NCBI RefSeq assembly: GCF_032854445.1
Contig: NC_088295.1
Location: 806,501-870,500, forward strand
Reading direction: 5' to 3'
Length of the DNA stretch: 64,000 nt
Origin: Liolophura sinensis
Lineage: Eukaryota > Mollusca > Polyplacophora > Chitonida > Chitonidae
This document shows positions 46,440 through 59,414 of the stretch, piece after piece. Each line of letters opens with the position of its first letter. Within the stretch, counting starts at the first letter, position 1. Made by a program: the position numbers and the translations under genes. Under the pieces are notes generated by a model. It had not been told where the DNA came from, made no database searches, and saw only the letters and a list, made by a program, of their open reading frames with translations.

Positions 46440-47364
46440 AAGCATCAAATTTCAATAAAATATTTGGTAATGCGCCTAACGGGTGAACATCCACGATACA
46501 TGTATAATGCTGCCTCATGATAAAAATGATCATGATAATAAATTGTATGGCACCCTCATGTGTCCTGGTACATGCACGTTTTATTACAGCTTTTATAGGG
46601 TAGCCAAGCACAAAACAGACGCATATCTTAGTGTAGATTAAATACGTTTTCTTTAATTTTGCCCCACTTCTCCTCACGGCCAAGTCATAACCCACACGGG
46701 CACACACTGTGACACGTTCTGTACTGGGGCTTGCGGATTCTGCCTTACAGACGGAATGCTTTTAAGTAAGCAGTGCTTGTAAGTGACCAGTGCTTGTAAA
46801 TAAACCAATGCTTTAAGTAACCAACATATCAACAGCAAATTTCTGTTGTGATACAAAGAACACAGAGCTGTCTAAGAATGTACTCACAGCTTTATTTTGA
46901 CCAGTGATTACTAGCAATCCAATATGGTGGGCGCTCCGTTGATTTCCCCTGCTTTATATGAAAGGGTCAAACGGCTGAGTGTATTTATCCAAACTCGGCA
47001 CGGTAGACTCAACTCACGTCTGTTGACTTTGGAGGAGTTTTAACCCCAGCGCAAGGCCGGTTATTGATTGAGGAGTGGAGAATCATCTCTTCCTGAAGAA
47101 ATGACTATGGCTTCTGCCTTATATGCTTTAAGCCACCATGAAAACTGTACAAGTGGGTGTGTACATACACCAAGCTGATCATGTTCCGACGGCCTGATAT
47201 TGGCCTTCGAGTGTTGGAACGGTCAGTCTAAAACTCAGAATTCCACCAGTTTAGACTTGAATGCCAGTGATAATTAAGTCTACAGAAGGTCATGCCCTAG
47301 GGGCATTTTTCTTTTTTTTTTTTTGAACTAAGCAATTTGTTTGTACAATATTATTTCAACGTTG
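46440..47364. other. Long intron, unique sequence
   Basis: A short repeat of AAGTAACCAGTGCTTGTAAG type near 46765-46815; otherwise nothing recognised. Confidence 0.5.
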
Positions 47365-47377
47365 AAAACCTTTACGT

Positions 47378-47556
47378 CGCTGTGAGCTCAAGACCAGCTC
47401 ATGCTGCCTTCCTATCCGGCCGTACGTGGGAAGGTCTGCCAGCAACCTGCGGATGGTCGTGGGTTTCCCCCGGGCTCTGCCCGGTTTCCACCCACCATAA
47501 TGCTGGCCGCCGTCGTATAAGTGAAATATTCTTGAGTACGGCGTAAAACACCAATC

Positions 47557-47580
<24 letters not shown>
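47378..47580 (+). mobile_element. 5'-truncated SINE with perfect target duplication
   Basis: First SINE family, plus strand, starting at the B-box region (CGCTGTGAGCTCAAGACC) and ending CGTAAAACACCAATC followed by about 25 A. The 13-base duplication AAAACCTTTACGT lies at 47365-47377 and 47581-47593. A pure A tail and intact duplication point to a fairly recent insertion. Confidence 0.95.
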
Positions 47581-47590
<10 letters not shown>

Positions 47591-47593
47591 CGT

Positions 47594-48114
47594 TGACATT
47601 CTGATGTTCAGCTGGTGTACACGAGATGCAGTTACCCGTAAAGCATAGTTCTTCCAGCAGACACGATGTAATTTGCTTATTAATACCGGCGTGAGATGTT
47701 GAAAGGCAAACACTGGACTATATATACCTGGTAAACACATAGCAGTTTCGCATTCCTGTAAACACTGACTTATCAATGACATTAACACAATGCCGTTCCT
47801 CAGACACATCTGAGTATCACCCACCCTTTTAACGCAGCTAGGAAATGTCTTCTCTGATAACCAGAAGCGCATGTGCAGTTCTGCTCTGTTTCTGTTCAGA
47901 TCTTCACGCAAAAATGTTCTGTTTGAGAAAAACATTGACAAAATCAGTCCTGCAGGTCAATGGCGTTCTGGCCATAACTACTACAGTGTGGAAGGAATCT
48001 ATAAATGGCCTTGCCATATTCACATTTGAAAGATCTTGATTTACCGGTACTAAATGTTAGCAATGTGAAGCCATTTTTGTTAATTCTCTATGAATATATG
48101 AATTCAACATTACA
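47594..48114. other. Long intron, unique sequence
   Basis: Nothing recognised. Confidence 0.5.
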
Positions 48115-48565
48115 GGTTTTTGGTTCTGGTAAAAGGCGGAAGCTGTACACGTTTCGGTTCAGCCGTTCTGATAAACGGTGGAAGCTGTACACGTTTTTGC
48201 TTCAGTGCTCTGATAAACGGCGGAAGCTGTACACGTTTTGGTTCAGAGTATTGATAAACGGCTGAAGCTGTACACGTTTTTGCTTCAGTTTTTTTGATAA
48301 ACGGCGGAAGCTGTACACGTTTTGGTTCAGTGTTCTGATAAACGGCGGAAGCTGTACACGTTTTGGTTCAGTGTTCTGATAAACAGCGGAAGCTGTACAC
48401 GTTTTGGTTCAGTGTTCTGATAAACGGCGGAAGCTGTACACGTTTTGGTTCAGTGTTCTGATAAACAGCGGAAGTTGTACACGTTTTGGTTCAGTGTTCT
48501 GATAAACAGCGGAAGCTGTACACGTTTTGCTTCAGTGTTCTGATAAAGCGGGGGAGCTGTATAGG
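48115..48565. repeat. 41-bp minisatellite, about 11 copies
   Basis: Unit GTTCTGATAAACGGCGGAAG, CTGTACACGTTTTGGTTCAG, T. Copies differ mainly at GGCGG/CAGCGG and TTTTGG/TTTTTGC. Confidence 0.94.
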
Positions 48566-48735
48566 TTTTGGGTGACAACTGCCTTCTCTTTGAGAGATTT
48601 TTAGGCTGTCATGAATAAACCGTGAAACACGAGAAATCTGTTTTAATGATGTACTATTGACGTATTAATGATGTAATATTGATGTATTATTGATGTAATA
48701 ATGATATGTTATTAATGATGTAATATTGATGTATT

Positions 48736-48864
48736 ATTTATTTATTTGACTGGTGTTTCACGTCGTACTCAAGAATATACTTAAACGGCAGCGACCAGCA
48801 TTATGGTGGGAGGAGACCGGGCACAGCCCGGGGAAACCCATGATCATCCTCAGGCTGCTGGCCG
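48736..48864 (-). mobile_element. SINE fragment, minus strand, head missing
   Basis: First SINE family. Flanked by ATATTGATGTATT (48723-48735) and ATATTCATGTATT (48865-48877), a 12-of-13 target duplication. It inserted into a short GATGTATTATT-rich stretch (48640-48910). Confidence 0.88.
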
Positions 48865-48909
48865 ATATTCATGTATTTATTATGTAACAATGATGTATTA
48901 TTGATGTAT

Positions 48910-51900
48910 TTTAACATACCTCCTATAACTTTGACACTAAAAGCAAATTGACAATCTATACACAGTTGCTAATAAAATAGAAGTGCTGGGCTGTGCTGCC
49001 AGAACGTCTCTTTTCTTCAAAATTTGACAGCTCACATTTTCCGCGGACAAAGACAAAATGAATTTACATATAACTGGTCAGGCAGTTATTTTTAACGACG
49101 AACTATTTACCGTTACGGACATCATGTGGCCATTAGGCACTTACCCCGTGTATGAGATATGAAGAGGTGGCATCAAACAACAAGCATCTAGGTATTATAT
49201 CTGGATAAGCGCAGCATGGGCATCGATGCGTGTTTTCAACGTTCTCTACTTGTAACCCCTCCAAAAGCGGCAGATGGCAAGCAGGAGATGGGAAAGGACA
49301 GCTTTTGCTCGATGATGGCAGACATCTCCTGTGATGCAGGACTCAGTCAGCGGTGTACAAACCACTGTCTCTGCGTCACCGCGACCACTGTTTACAGCGA
49401 CGCTGGTGTTGGAATGCAGGGGGTAATGTCCGTAACTGGCCACCTGAACGAGTCCAGCCAGAGGAGTTACAAACAGCTAGATGCCCTCTGAAGAACGACT
49501 ATGAGCAGTGTTTTACACTCAACCGTTTTTTCCTCCCAGTCGTCGTATGCCTGCGTGACTTGTGTAGGCGAGCCTGGCTCCATACCTACCCTCATCTAGA
49601 CACAGAGTGCCATCCGAGTTGAAGAAGTTGTAGGCCTGAGTCTGCCGAAATGGGCTCCACATGGTCGTGAAATTTTCGGCAACGCTACCATATCGAGGAA
49701 ATAAATCGTTCACTTCTGGCCGTTTTTTATTAGTTTGACTTAAAATCATCATTTCTCTGTCGTCGCAAAACTGTTTTGTTCAAATTTAGAGCTCGAACTG
49801 ACATGGAGAGGTGCTGACGGGAAATGCGCATTTACTGGTCAATAACTGTCACGTGCCTCGCTCTGTCTGGATGATTTATTTTCCACCCATTCCACTTCCA
49901 TCATAACAAAACAACCTAGACCGTTGCAGATTAACAAAAAGGGGAGAGCGGTTGTTTTAAATGTTAATTTTCTCTCTAATGGCTTCATTTATTTCATAAT
50001 GCTGTGTTAACATAGAAATGCCATGCTAAAATCACTAAGATAATGCACAGCAGTTGGGAGTCTGCCATCAGCCCTTCGGCCCCTCGCTCTCAAAGAGTGG
50101 ACAACTCCCGTCTGTTGTGCATTATCCTGGTGATTTGAGTATGACAAACTACGTTTTATTTCTTAATTAATGATGTATTACTGATGTATTATTGAATCTT
50201 ATACTTGTCATTTCCATACTTTATGTTTTGTGAAAAGATCACTCGTTTTGCTGCAAAGCTGAAGATCTGGCAGAGATCTGACAGCTCGTCCCCTATCCCG
50301 TGCTCAGAACACTAAACGAAGTTCTGCAGATATCACTCGCATTTTTCAAAATACTGCGATGTTTGTCTATGACGGCAGGAGGGCTGAGCGGAATAATATG
50401 TAATTTCCTGTTCCATCTGCGGAGTTTCAATAATGGATAGGGACAATAGCTATATATTGAAAACGCTAACATTGTAAACACCCATGCTTAGGCCGTTTCT
50501 TTGTTTCCACTGCGTTGTCAAAGGGAAGTCGGAAGTAGCTTATATTGGCCTCAACCCTAGCCGATTTCATATTTCTGTCCAGAGCTTTATGGGCGGGTCC
50601 TAAACCTAGAATAGCATAAGCCGAATTTCTCTGATGTTTTCTTTATTAATCACTCATTGTCTTTGAAGAAATCCACAAGGTAGACACGGACTTTTTATCC
50701 TGACTGAAGTCTTTACACCAATAGTCCTACTTCTCGTTTTCAAAATAGAAAGGCTTCTGTTTTGACTCAATCATGAAAAGAGATCGTGTCAAAGAAAACA
50801 TGAAATCGGGCCACTAAGGCCTGGGATTGAGTGTCATAACCTATGAGTCGGTGAGCCAGATGGGAGCAACCACCTGTCTCAGTTCTAATCCCTGTAATTT
50901 GATGTTGTGTGAAGATGGTTAAGCTGGATGCTCCATACAGACTGTGGATTAGGTAACCGCTGTAGATTTCAAGCAGATGTAAATTCCCAATGCCATGGTG
51001 AATACCTCGCTTCTCGGCCGACCTGAACTTATACACTAGGTTCCACAAGGCGAAAAAAAGGCAAAGAAAAGCTCAAGTCTTGCGCATATTGTGCCATGGC
51101 AGATTTGATGTCTTAACACTGTGTTGGTGTGTTGACAGTGTGTTAAGCGTCTTGTAGCAGTTTACTCGCTTCACGGTATTGACAGCCAGGCCGCAGGGAT
51201 CTGCTGCTTGTTGTCTCACGTTGTATATAACATTGAAACATTGGCATTTACAAATCGCCCGATGTCGAAGCTCGTGAGAATCAAATTAGCCTTCTACTGT
51301 CCTAGGGGTGTGAAAGGTCGTGTATGCTGGTGGTGTCTTGAGGGCAAGGTAAACTCTGACGTAACTACTATCTCGGTGTTTCTCGGAGTGCCTCTTGCTG
51401 AGTAACGATATCAGACAGGATTTCACGGGGTGGTATTCCCCTCAGTATTAAATGTTACAAAATCTATTTGTCTTTGAAAGCTAGAGACAAAATACTCTGA
51501 TCAATAGCCTCTCTTACAGTCCTTGCTTTTAAGCATAATCCTTTGAGTATTTATTAAACCGTAGTTTTGTAAATATATGGTTCATCGTTCTGTGGCGTGC
51601 CCTCCTCACATTCCTATAGTACGAATGGCAACAACTAGGAGGCCTTCTTTGAAAGACACGATTAACTACGTCTTCACAAAACAGTCGTTATTCAGAAAGC
51701 AGCAGATATTTATGAAGTATTGAAAGCTTGTGCAAATAGCGTACACATTCCTTGATGGGTTGGGTTAGAAAACCCATTGAGACCCAAATGTATATGGTCG
51801 CTCTATTGTAAAGCTGGTATTGCAGCAAACAGCCTGAATATTATTTCTGAAGAATGTTCAAAGCCATTGCCAGAGATGACAGCTTGTTTTATTAGCGGCT

Positions 51901-53694
51901 GTAAAAACGTTTAAGTGACAGACGTATAACCGCGTGTTATTCTTTAAAATATATTTAAATATTTACGACATATGTTTATCAGTTTGAAGGCGCGAATCAG
52001 TGATTTATCCATGATTTAATTCTGATAAAATTTCCTGTAATGAAACTAATATAAAGGTAAAAATCAATAATAATATTACCAGACAGATTCAGCTATGATA
52101 AAAACAAATATCTGTATTTCATTTGCCACCATTTCAAGTAAGTGTAGTTTGGTGTTCCTTTTACAAGCAGTTAAGGACTGGCATACTTTAAGAGTGTGAG
52201 GTAAAGCATTCCATTGTCAGGGACAAAAAGAGATTTGCTTTATGAAAAGGACGAAATGGAATGGAAATTTACAGGTCATAGATATGGATGCTCATGCACA
52301 GATATAAGAAAATCTTTGATGAGCAAACAGGTAGAATATCATACGACATAAACTAAGATCATATGTGCGTAACTGGAGGCTTTTGATAGTACTCAAAAAA
52401 CTTCGGGACCTTATGTGTTAGCCAGTTCGTGACCAGCACTTGGCAGTGGGCACTGCAATTATGAAACAAAGAGGGTAAATTAGTTAATCATGTGACTCTC
52501 TGAGATCCTCATTATGAAGTCACCCATTCGCCACATATATAGTCGTAATCAGTTATAGATACTGGAATGATTTTTAAACACGAGCAATCATTAAACTCTT
52601 CCGTGAAAACACTGCCATTTTGAGCATCGTTTATCAATATTTAATATCCATTAATACCAATACCTTGATAAACCAATGGCCGGCATCGCCAAGTCCTATC
52701 CACAAGAGAGTATATTAAATTCAGCTTTTTGTCGTAACTGCTGTTTAACAAGATTTCGTTTAAACTGCACATGCAGTGGTGTTTTGTGCAAGTAATCGAA
52801 CACTCCAAATCGAACATCTTACCGCATATTTGTTTTCTCGGTTTTCAATGCTTTAAGTGAAGAACATCAATGCGTTCGAAATGAATTGTACATTTGTTCC
52901 ACTTTGTCATCTTAGCTAGCTGCGAATATGTTCGACTTGACGACTCGGTCAGCACTCGGTGAACGATGAAGTTAGGAGAAGATCGGGCGGAATGTAGACT
53001 AGCCAATGCTTGGATACCTCCCGAGCTTTGTACACTCTCGCACTGAAGTGGAGTTAACACGTTAAAACCTGGAGTAAAAAGGTGCCCGCTCTCAAGAGTC
53101 TCCTCGTCTATCAGTAAGACGGATATGAGGCCTGCGGAAGACGGCCAACCGTCCTACAGCCCATTCATGCCGGGCTCCTAATCCCCTCACGTAACCATGT
53201 TAAAACAGAGCTATTTCCAGTGGCCAGGGAAAAGAGCAGGCAAATGTGCGCTGACGGTACATTGAGGAGAAGTCTGGCGATTACAACCGATCTGCTGGGT
53301 TCCACAAAGCTTCTGCTAAGATAGCTCTCATGATCGACTTAAGAATTGTTTGACCTACAAATAAATTATCGTTCGTAAAAGCCACAGTGTAATCTTCCAT
53401 GAAGTAATGGCGTAAAGATTTACTCGACATTATTTCAACCAATACTCAGAATTCTATTTAGTGGGGAATCAAAAGTTTCACTGTTTCGCCTAACTGTTGT
53501 TGTGGTGTGTGTTCTCAATAACCTGAAGCACGAGCCATTGATAGTCCCGTCGATTTCCAGCAAGAGGTTCCTTTACATACGGCCTGTGCTGTTGACATCA
53601 TATGTCTCTTTCCTTTACATAGTCCATTTTTCCGAATACTCTCTCGCCGGCCCAGGCCTTCCAACTCACTCTCCTCTATGTGGCTTCTTTACAG
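48910..53694. other. Long intron, unique sequence
   Basis: Almost 5 kb without arrays or mobile elements. Several open frames of 60-93 codons lie on both strands, including a cluster at 49216-49752, none with a recognisable domain. At least one missing exon of the ankyrin gene (entering in phase 0, leaving in phase 1, if single) should lie between 36123 and here, but none could be picked with confidence. Confidence 0.45.
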
Positions 53695-53813
53695 GGGATG
53701 AAGTCTCTCCACCAATCAGCGGCGTGATGGAAATCCAGGCCCTGTCACGTGAAGAGTCGTACAACTTCAAGAGTGGACGGAGTTGGGCAGTTACCTTCCC
53801 GTCCTATAAGAAA
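53695..53813 (+). CDS. Ankyrin gene, downstream exon after the gap
   Basis: A strong acceptor (GGCTTCTTTACAG) ends at 53694. The 119 bases enter with two bases of a split codon, read DEVSPPISGVMEIQALSREE and then SYNFKSGRSWAVTFPSYKK, and end in phase 0 before GTAGGT. The other two frames hit stops early. The segment has no ankyrin pattern; it is serine-rich and polar and may belong to the linker or C-terminal region. It needs a preceding exon that ends in phase 1, which exon 6 does not. Confidence 0.65.
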
Positions 53814-53929
53814 GTAGGTAGCAATTGAATGGTGCTCTTCTCTTAACGTTGTTTCTTGTTCGGAATTTCTTTACAATGTTATTTGACGTGTGGAAAATGC
53901 GACTGAGTGTGGATATACCGTGACCGCAG

Positions 53930-53968
53930 ACTGCCATCATGTTTCTGGATAAACTCTCCCGGAAACAG
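53930..53968 (+). CDS. Possible 39-nt microexon
   Basis: ACCGCAG precedes 53930 and CAG|GTAAGC, a near-consensus donor, follows 53968. The 39 bases encode TAIMFLDKLSRKQ in phase 0 at both ends, so they can be included or skipped without shifting the frame between SYKK (exon ending 53813) and LGRRKMGHVV (exon starting 62400). The pyrimidine tract is weak, and the intron before it would be only 116 bases. Support is the phase fit, the donor and the basic amphipathic peptide. Confidence 0.5.
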
Positions 53969-54600
53969 GTAAGCTAATCATAATCATCTCCATAATTAGC
54001 TCGGGTAACCTAATTGACCAGACGTGCCATGCCATGTTTGTACACTGGAGAGGAAAGCTTGTTTGCCAGGAAAGTAATGTAACTAACTAGAAAGGGTTAT
54101 TTTTTAATGTAGGTTTCAAGTATCAAACCTTAAATCGAAATGGAATGTTAAACTTTGTACAAAGCTGTTAATCCTCGCAATCTCATCCCCCATGATTCAC
54201 TAGTGACATAACCTAGTTGGCAAAAGTTTTAACGACGAGGACGTTTGTCTCAGAACGACAAGTATCGACTGGTTCAAATATCGAACCTTTGTCTTTGTTA
54301 GATGTTGCAACATTCCGTAGGTTTTCGTTTTCTGTTTTTATTGTTGGTACCTTGATAAAAACCGTGAAGAAAAGGCTTTGACAAAAACACACAATACTCT
54401 GATCAAGGATGAATTCATCACAGATATCCCAAATCTCATCAGTGCCTTTTGAATTAAGATTTTTAGTTTAAGCTAAATTTTTGTTATGTTTGTAATAACC
54501 TATGCTTGTTCTCCATTTGATTGCTGATATTCTCCCATACAACGACAGACGGCGGCTATCTTGTAGAGCATAATGTTTTCAATTGATATCTGACAACGCA
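53969..54600. other. Intron, unique sequence
   Basis: Nothing recognised. Confidence 0.5.
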
Positions 54601-54604
54601 TGAG

Positions 54605-55525
54605 TATAGACATTGAATATTAGAGTGTGAATAAAGACATTGAGTGGAATCATAGAAAGTTTGGACAGAGACATTGAGTGAAATCATAGATGGTGTGGAT
54701 AGAGACATTGGGTGATATTAGAAAGAGTGTATGTAGATGTACAGACAATGAGTGAAAGCTTAGAAAGTATGGATAGAGACAATGGTGATAATAGAAAGAA
54801 TGTAGGTAGATGTAAGGACAACGAGTGATATCAGAGAGTGTGTTGATAGAGACATTGGGTGATATTAGAAAGAGTGTAGGTAGATGTAAGGACAACGAGT
54901 GATATCAGAGAGTGTGTGGATAGAGACATTGGGTGATATTAGAAAAAGTGTAGGTAGATGTAAGGACAACGAGTGATATCAGAGAGTGTGTGGATAGAGA
55001 CATTGGGTGATATTAGAAAAAGTGTAGGTAGATGTAAGGACAACGAGTGATATCAGAGAGTGTGTGGATAGAGACATTGGGTGATATTAGAAAAAGTGTA
55101 GGTAGATGTACAGACAGTGAGTGATATGAGAGAGAGTGGGCACAGAGACATTGGGTGATATTAGAAAGAGTGTAGGTAGGTGTACAGACAGTGAGTGATA
55201 TGAGAGAGAGTGGGCACAGAGACATTGGGTGATATTAGAAAGAGTGTAGGTAGATGTACAGACAGTGAGTGATATGAGAGAGAGTGGGCACAGAGACATT
55301 GGGTGATATTAGAAAAAGTGTAGGTAGATGTACAGACAGTGAGTGATATGAGAGAGAGTGGGCACAGAGACATTGGGTGATATTAGAAAGAGTGTAGGTA
55401 GGTGTACAGACAGTGAGTGATATGAGAGAGAGTGGGCACAGAGACATTGGGTGATATTAGAAAGAGTGTAGGTAGATGTACAGACAGTGAGTGATATGAG
55501 AGAGAGTGGGCACAGAGACATTGAG
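54605..55525. repeat. 74-bp minisatellite, about 12 copies
   Basis: Unit GAGACATTGGGTGATATTAG, AAAGAGTGTAGGTAGATGTA, CAGACAGTGAGTGATATGAG, AGAGAGTGGGCACA. The left copies are more diverged (GGACAACGAGTGATATCAGA) and the right copies nearly identical, which shows a gradient of homogenisation. Minus-strand frames of about 70 codons recur every 74 bases. Confidence 0.95.
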
Positions 55526-55529
55526 ATGT

Positions 55530-56345
55530 TGTTTTACCCGACTGATTTAGCTTCCACCCGCTAACCTGGAAGGAATCCTGAAGGGGGATAGGAGCCAGGC
55601 TCACAACTATTACAAGCTTCTCGTTGTCACAGCCAAAGACACAAATCCAAAGCCAACCAATGAGATCAAAGAAAACACGAGTAGCATTCTTGTGAAAACC
55701 TTGAGTCGGTTAGGGAAAGGTCGCCTTTAATTCCTTTATTCTAATTAGAGTAAACACTCAGACGTGATTGTTGATGTGTCCAGTGTCCATTCTCCGCATA
55801 TCTGTGATCAATGGCCGCTGTCAGTGGCTGACAATTCCTTGTTGACCAAAGGTCTTAATGGCCGCTTAAGTGTCATCGTTCTCAATTAACCTGCGATAGA
55901 AACTGCCTGATTAGCACGTGCCGTGTCCCCTGTCCTCGGCGTCGGTTTTAGAACATGAGGCCGAGTAAATTGACCTCCCCTACCCCCTCAAGCCATTTCC
56001 AGCCATCTGTATTGATCATATCATTTCTGTACTCAGCAGAACTGTGCTGAGCTTTTTGGATACCACTGTCAAAGTAAACTCCTTTGTTCAAAGATTTGAC
56101 AATATTTTTCCACAGTAGAAATCGCGCTTGTCGTAAACACTTTACGAGATAATATTGTTATTTATGGGACAAATGTTCCAGAATGTTAACAGCTTAAGCT
56201 ACTATTTGTCAAACTAGTGTTAGTGTTTCCACGCCTGTTCAGTGAATTACCTGTTACGTTATCAGTTTTTTCGATACATCTGTTACTTACACATTATCCA
56301 CAAAAGCCAATACTAATTAACGAATTATCAAAGTCCTAATTTAGT
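55530..56345. other. Intron, unique sequence
   Basis: Nothing recognised. Confidence 0.5.
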
Positions 56346-56348
56346 ATG

Positions 56349-56780
56349 TTTCAGTGTGATAAGCCAATTACCAAAACATTTGCCCACTTCCCATCATATA
56401 CTGACTGGCCCAAGTTTCCAAGCTTCCAAGTTACCTGCCCATGCCCCTAAGCCCTGGGGAATAATCTTTGTTTCTCTAACGTCTTAGTCACCTCCACAAG
56501 TTACTTGTCCATATCCCACAACTACATACCCACATTTCTCACTTAATCTTAGTTCCAGTTTCAGTGTGATAAGCCACTTACCAAAACATTTGCCCACTTC
56601 CCACCACATACTAACTGGTCCAAGCTTCCAAGTTACCAGCGCGTATCCCTAAGCCCTTATGAATAATCCTTGTTTCTATAACGTCTTGGTCACCTCCACA
56701 AGTTACTTGCCCATATCCCACAACTACATACCCACATTTCTCACTTAATCTTAGTCCCAGTTTCTCTGACTTCTTGTTCA
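56349..56780. repeat. About 210-bp tandem duplication leading into the 84-bp array
   Basis: TTCAGTGTGATAAGCCA occurs at about 56349 and 56559, each followed by the same 200 bases with a few differences. The second half of each copy (CCACAAGTTACTTG, CATACCCACATTTCTC) is an early form of the 84-bp unit to the right. Confidence 0.9.
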
Positions 56781-59295
56781 CCTCTACAGCTGACTTGTCT
56801 ATATCCTAGAGTTTGATACCCACATTTCTCCATTAAGCTTAGTCCCAGTTTCCCTAATTTACACCTTCACCAGTTATTTGTCCTTATCCCAGAATTACAT
56901 ACCCACATTTCTCCATTAAGCTTAGTCCCAGTTTTTCTAATTTTACACCTTCACAAGTTATTTGTCCTTATACCAGAATTACATACCCACATTTCTCCAT
57001 TAAGCTTAGTCCCAGTTTCTCTAATTTTACACCTTCACAAGTTATTTGTCCTTATACCAGAATTACATACCCACATTTCTCCATTAAGCTTAGTCCCAGT
57101 TTCTCTAATTTTACACCTTCACAAGTTATTTGTCCTTATCCCAGAATTACATACCCACATTTCTCCATTAAGCTTAGTCCCAGTTTCTCTAATTTTACAC
57201 CTTCACAAGTTATTTGTCCTTATACCAGAATTACATACCCACATTTCTCCATTAAGCTTAGTCCCAGTTTCTCTAATTTTACACCTTCACAAGTTATTTG
57301 TCCTTATCCCAGAATTACATACCCACATTTCTCCATTAAGCTTAGTCCCAGTTTCTCTAATTTTACACCTTCACAAGTTATTTGTCCTTATACCAGAATT
57401 ACATACCCACATTTCTCCATAAAGCTTAGTCCCAGTTTCTCTAATTTTACACCTTCACAAGTTATTTGTCCATATCCCAGAATTACATACCCACATTTCT
57501 CCATTAAGCTTAGTCCCAGTTTCTCTAATTTTACACCTTCACAAGTTATTTGTCCTTATACCAGAATTACATACCCACATTTCTCCATTAAGCTTAGTCC
57601 CAGTTTCTCTAATTTTACACCTTCACAAGTTATTTGTCCTTATACCAGAATTACATACCCACATTTCTCCATTAAGCTTAGTCCCAGTTTCTCTAATTTT
57701 ACACCTTCACAAGTTATTTGTCCTTATACCAGAATTACATACCCACATTTCTCCATTAAGCTTAGTCCCAGTTTCTCTAATTTTACACCTTCACAAGTTA
57801 TTTGTCCATATCCCAGAATTACATACCCACATTTCTCCATTAAGCTTAGTCCCAGTTTCTCTAATTTTACACCTTCACAAGTTATTTGTCCTTATCCCAG
57901 AATTACATACCCACATTTCTCCATTAAGCTTAGTCCCAGTTTCTCTAATTTTACACCTTCACAAGTTATTTGTCCTTATACCAGAATTACATACCCACAT
58001 TTCTCCATTAAGCTTAGTCCCAGTTTCTCTAATTTTACACCTTCACAAGTTATTTGTCCTTATACCAGAATTACATACCCACATTTCTCCATTAAGCTTA
58101 GTCCCAGTTTCTCTAATTTTACACCTTCACAAGTTATTTGTCCTTATCCCAGAATTACATACCCACATTTCTCCCTTAAGCTTAGTCCCAGTTTCTCTAC
58201 TTTTACACCTTCACAAGTTATTTGTCCTTATCCCAGAATTACATACCCACATTTCTCCATTAAGCTTAGTCCCAGTTTCTCTAATTTTACACCTTCACAA
58301 GTTATTTGTCCTTATACCAGAATTACATACCCACATTTCTCCATTAAGCTTAGTCCCAGTTTCTCTAATTTTACACCTTCACAAGTTATTTGTCCATATC
58401 CCAGAATTACATACCCACATTTCTCCATTAAGCTTAGTCCCAGTTTCTCTAATTTTACACCTTCACAAGTTATTTGTCCTTATCCCAGAATTACATACCC
58501 ACATTTCTCCATTAAGCTTAGTCCCAGTTTCTCTAATTTTACACCTTCACAAGTTATTTGTCCTTATACCAGAATTACATACCCACATTTCTCCATTAAG
58601 CTTAGTCCCAGTTTCTCTAATTTTACACCTTCACAAGTTATTTGTCCATATCCCAGAATTACATACCCACATTTCTCCATTAAGCTTAGTCCCAGTTTCT
58701 CTAATTTTACACCTTCACAAGTTATTTGTCCTTATCCCAGAATTACATACCCACATTTCTCCATTAAGCTTAGTCCCAGTTTCTCTAATTTTACACCTTC
58801 ACAAGTTATTTGTCCTTATACCAGAATTACATACCCACATTTCTCCATTAAGCTTAGTCCCAGTTTCTCTAATTTTACACCTTCACAAGTTATTTGTCCT
58901 TATACCAGAATTACATACCCACATTTCTCCATTAAGCTTAGTCCCAGTTTCTCTAATTTTACACCTTCACAAGTTATTTGTCCTTATCCCAGAATTACAT
59001 ACCCACATTTCTCCCTTAAGCTTAGTCCCAGTTTCTCTAATTTTACACCTTCACAAGTTATTTGTCCTTATCCCAGAATTACATACCCACATTTCTCCAT
59101 TAAGCTTAGTCCCAGTTTCCCTAATTTTACACCTTCACAAGTTATTTTGTTCCAGAATTACATACCCACATTTCTTACTTAAACTTAGTCCCAGTTTCTC
59201 TAACTTACTGGTCACCTCCACTAGTTACTTGTCCATATCCCAGAGTTTGATACCTACATTTTTCACTTAAGCTTAGTCCCAGTTTCCCCAACTTC
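56781..59295. repeat. 84-bp minisatellite, about 29 copies
   Basis: Unit AGCTTAGTCCCAGTTTCTCT, AATTTTACACCTTCACAAGT, TATTTGTCCTTATACCAGAA, TTACATACCCACATTTCTCC, ATTA. Copies are nearly identical from about 56930 to 59140 and diverge at both edges. Markers such as TTATCCC, TTATACC, CATATCCC and CTCCCTTAAG allow units to be told apart and show a block repeat 840 bases long. Confidence 0.97.
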
Positions 59296-59414
59296 TTGGC
59301 CATGATACCTCTGTTGCTTGTTCACTTATTCCTAGTTATTTGCCAAATCATGTAAATATTCTTTAGTTGGCTGCACCAAGGCTTCCTTTAATTATCGCGT
59401 TTGTCAGCTTCTCA

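Noticed and set aside
49216-49622. Overlapping frames of 65-91 codons as the missing exon of the ankyrin gene
   Set aside because: Possible AG/GT pairs, such as GATGCAG before 49341, do not give phase 0 in and phase 1 out with a convincing peptide.
51296-51350. Short exon ending GGCAAG|GTAAAC
   Set aside because: The only open reading enters in the wrong phase to follow exon 6 and leaves in phase 0, which does not fit the exon at 53695.
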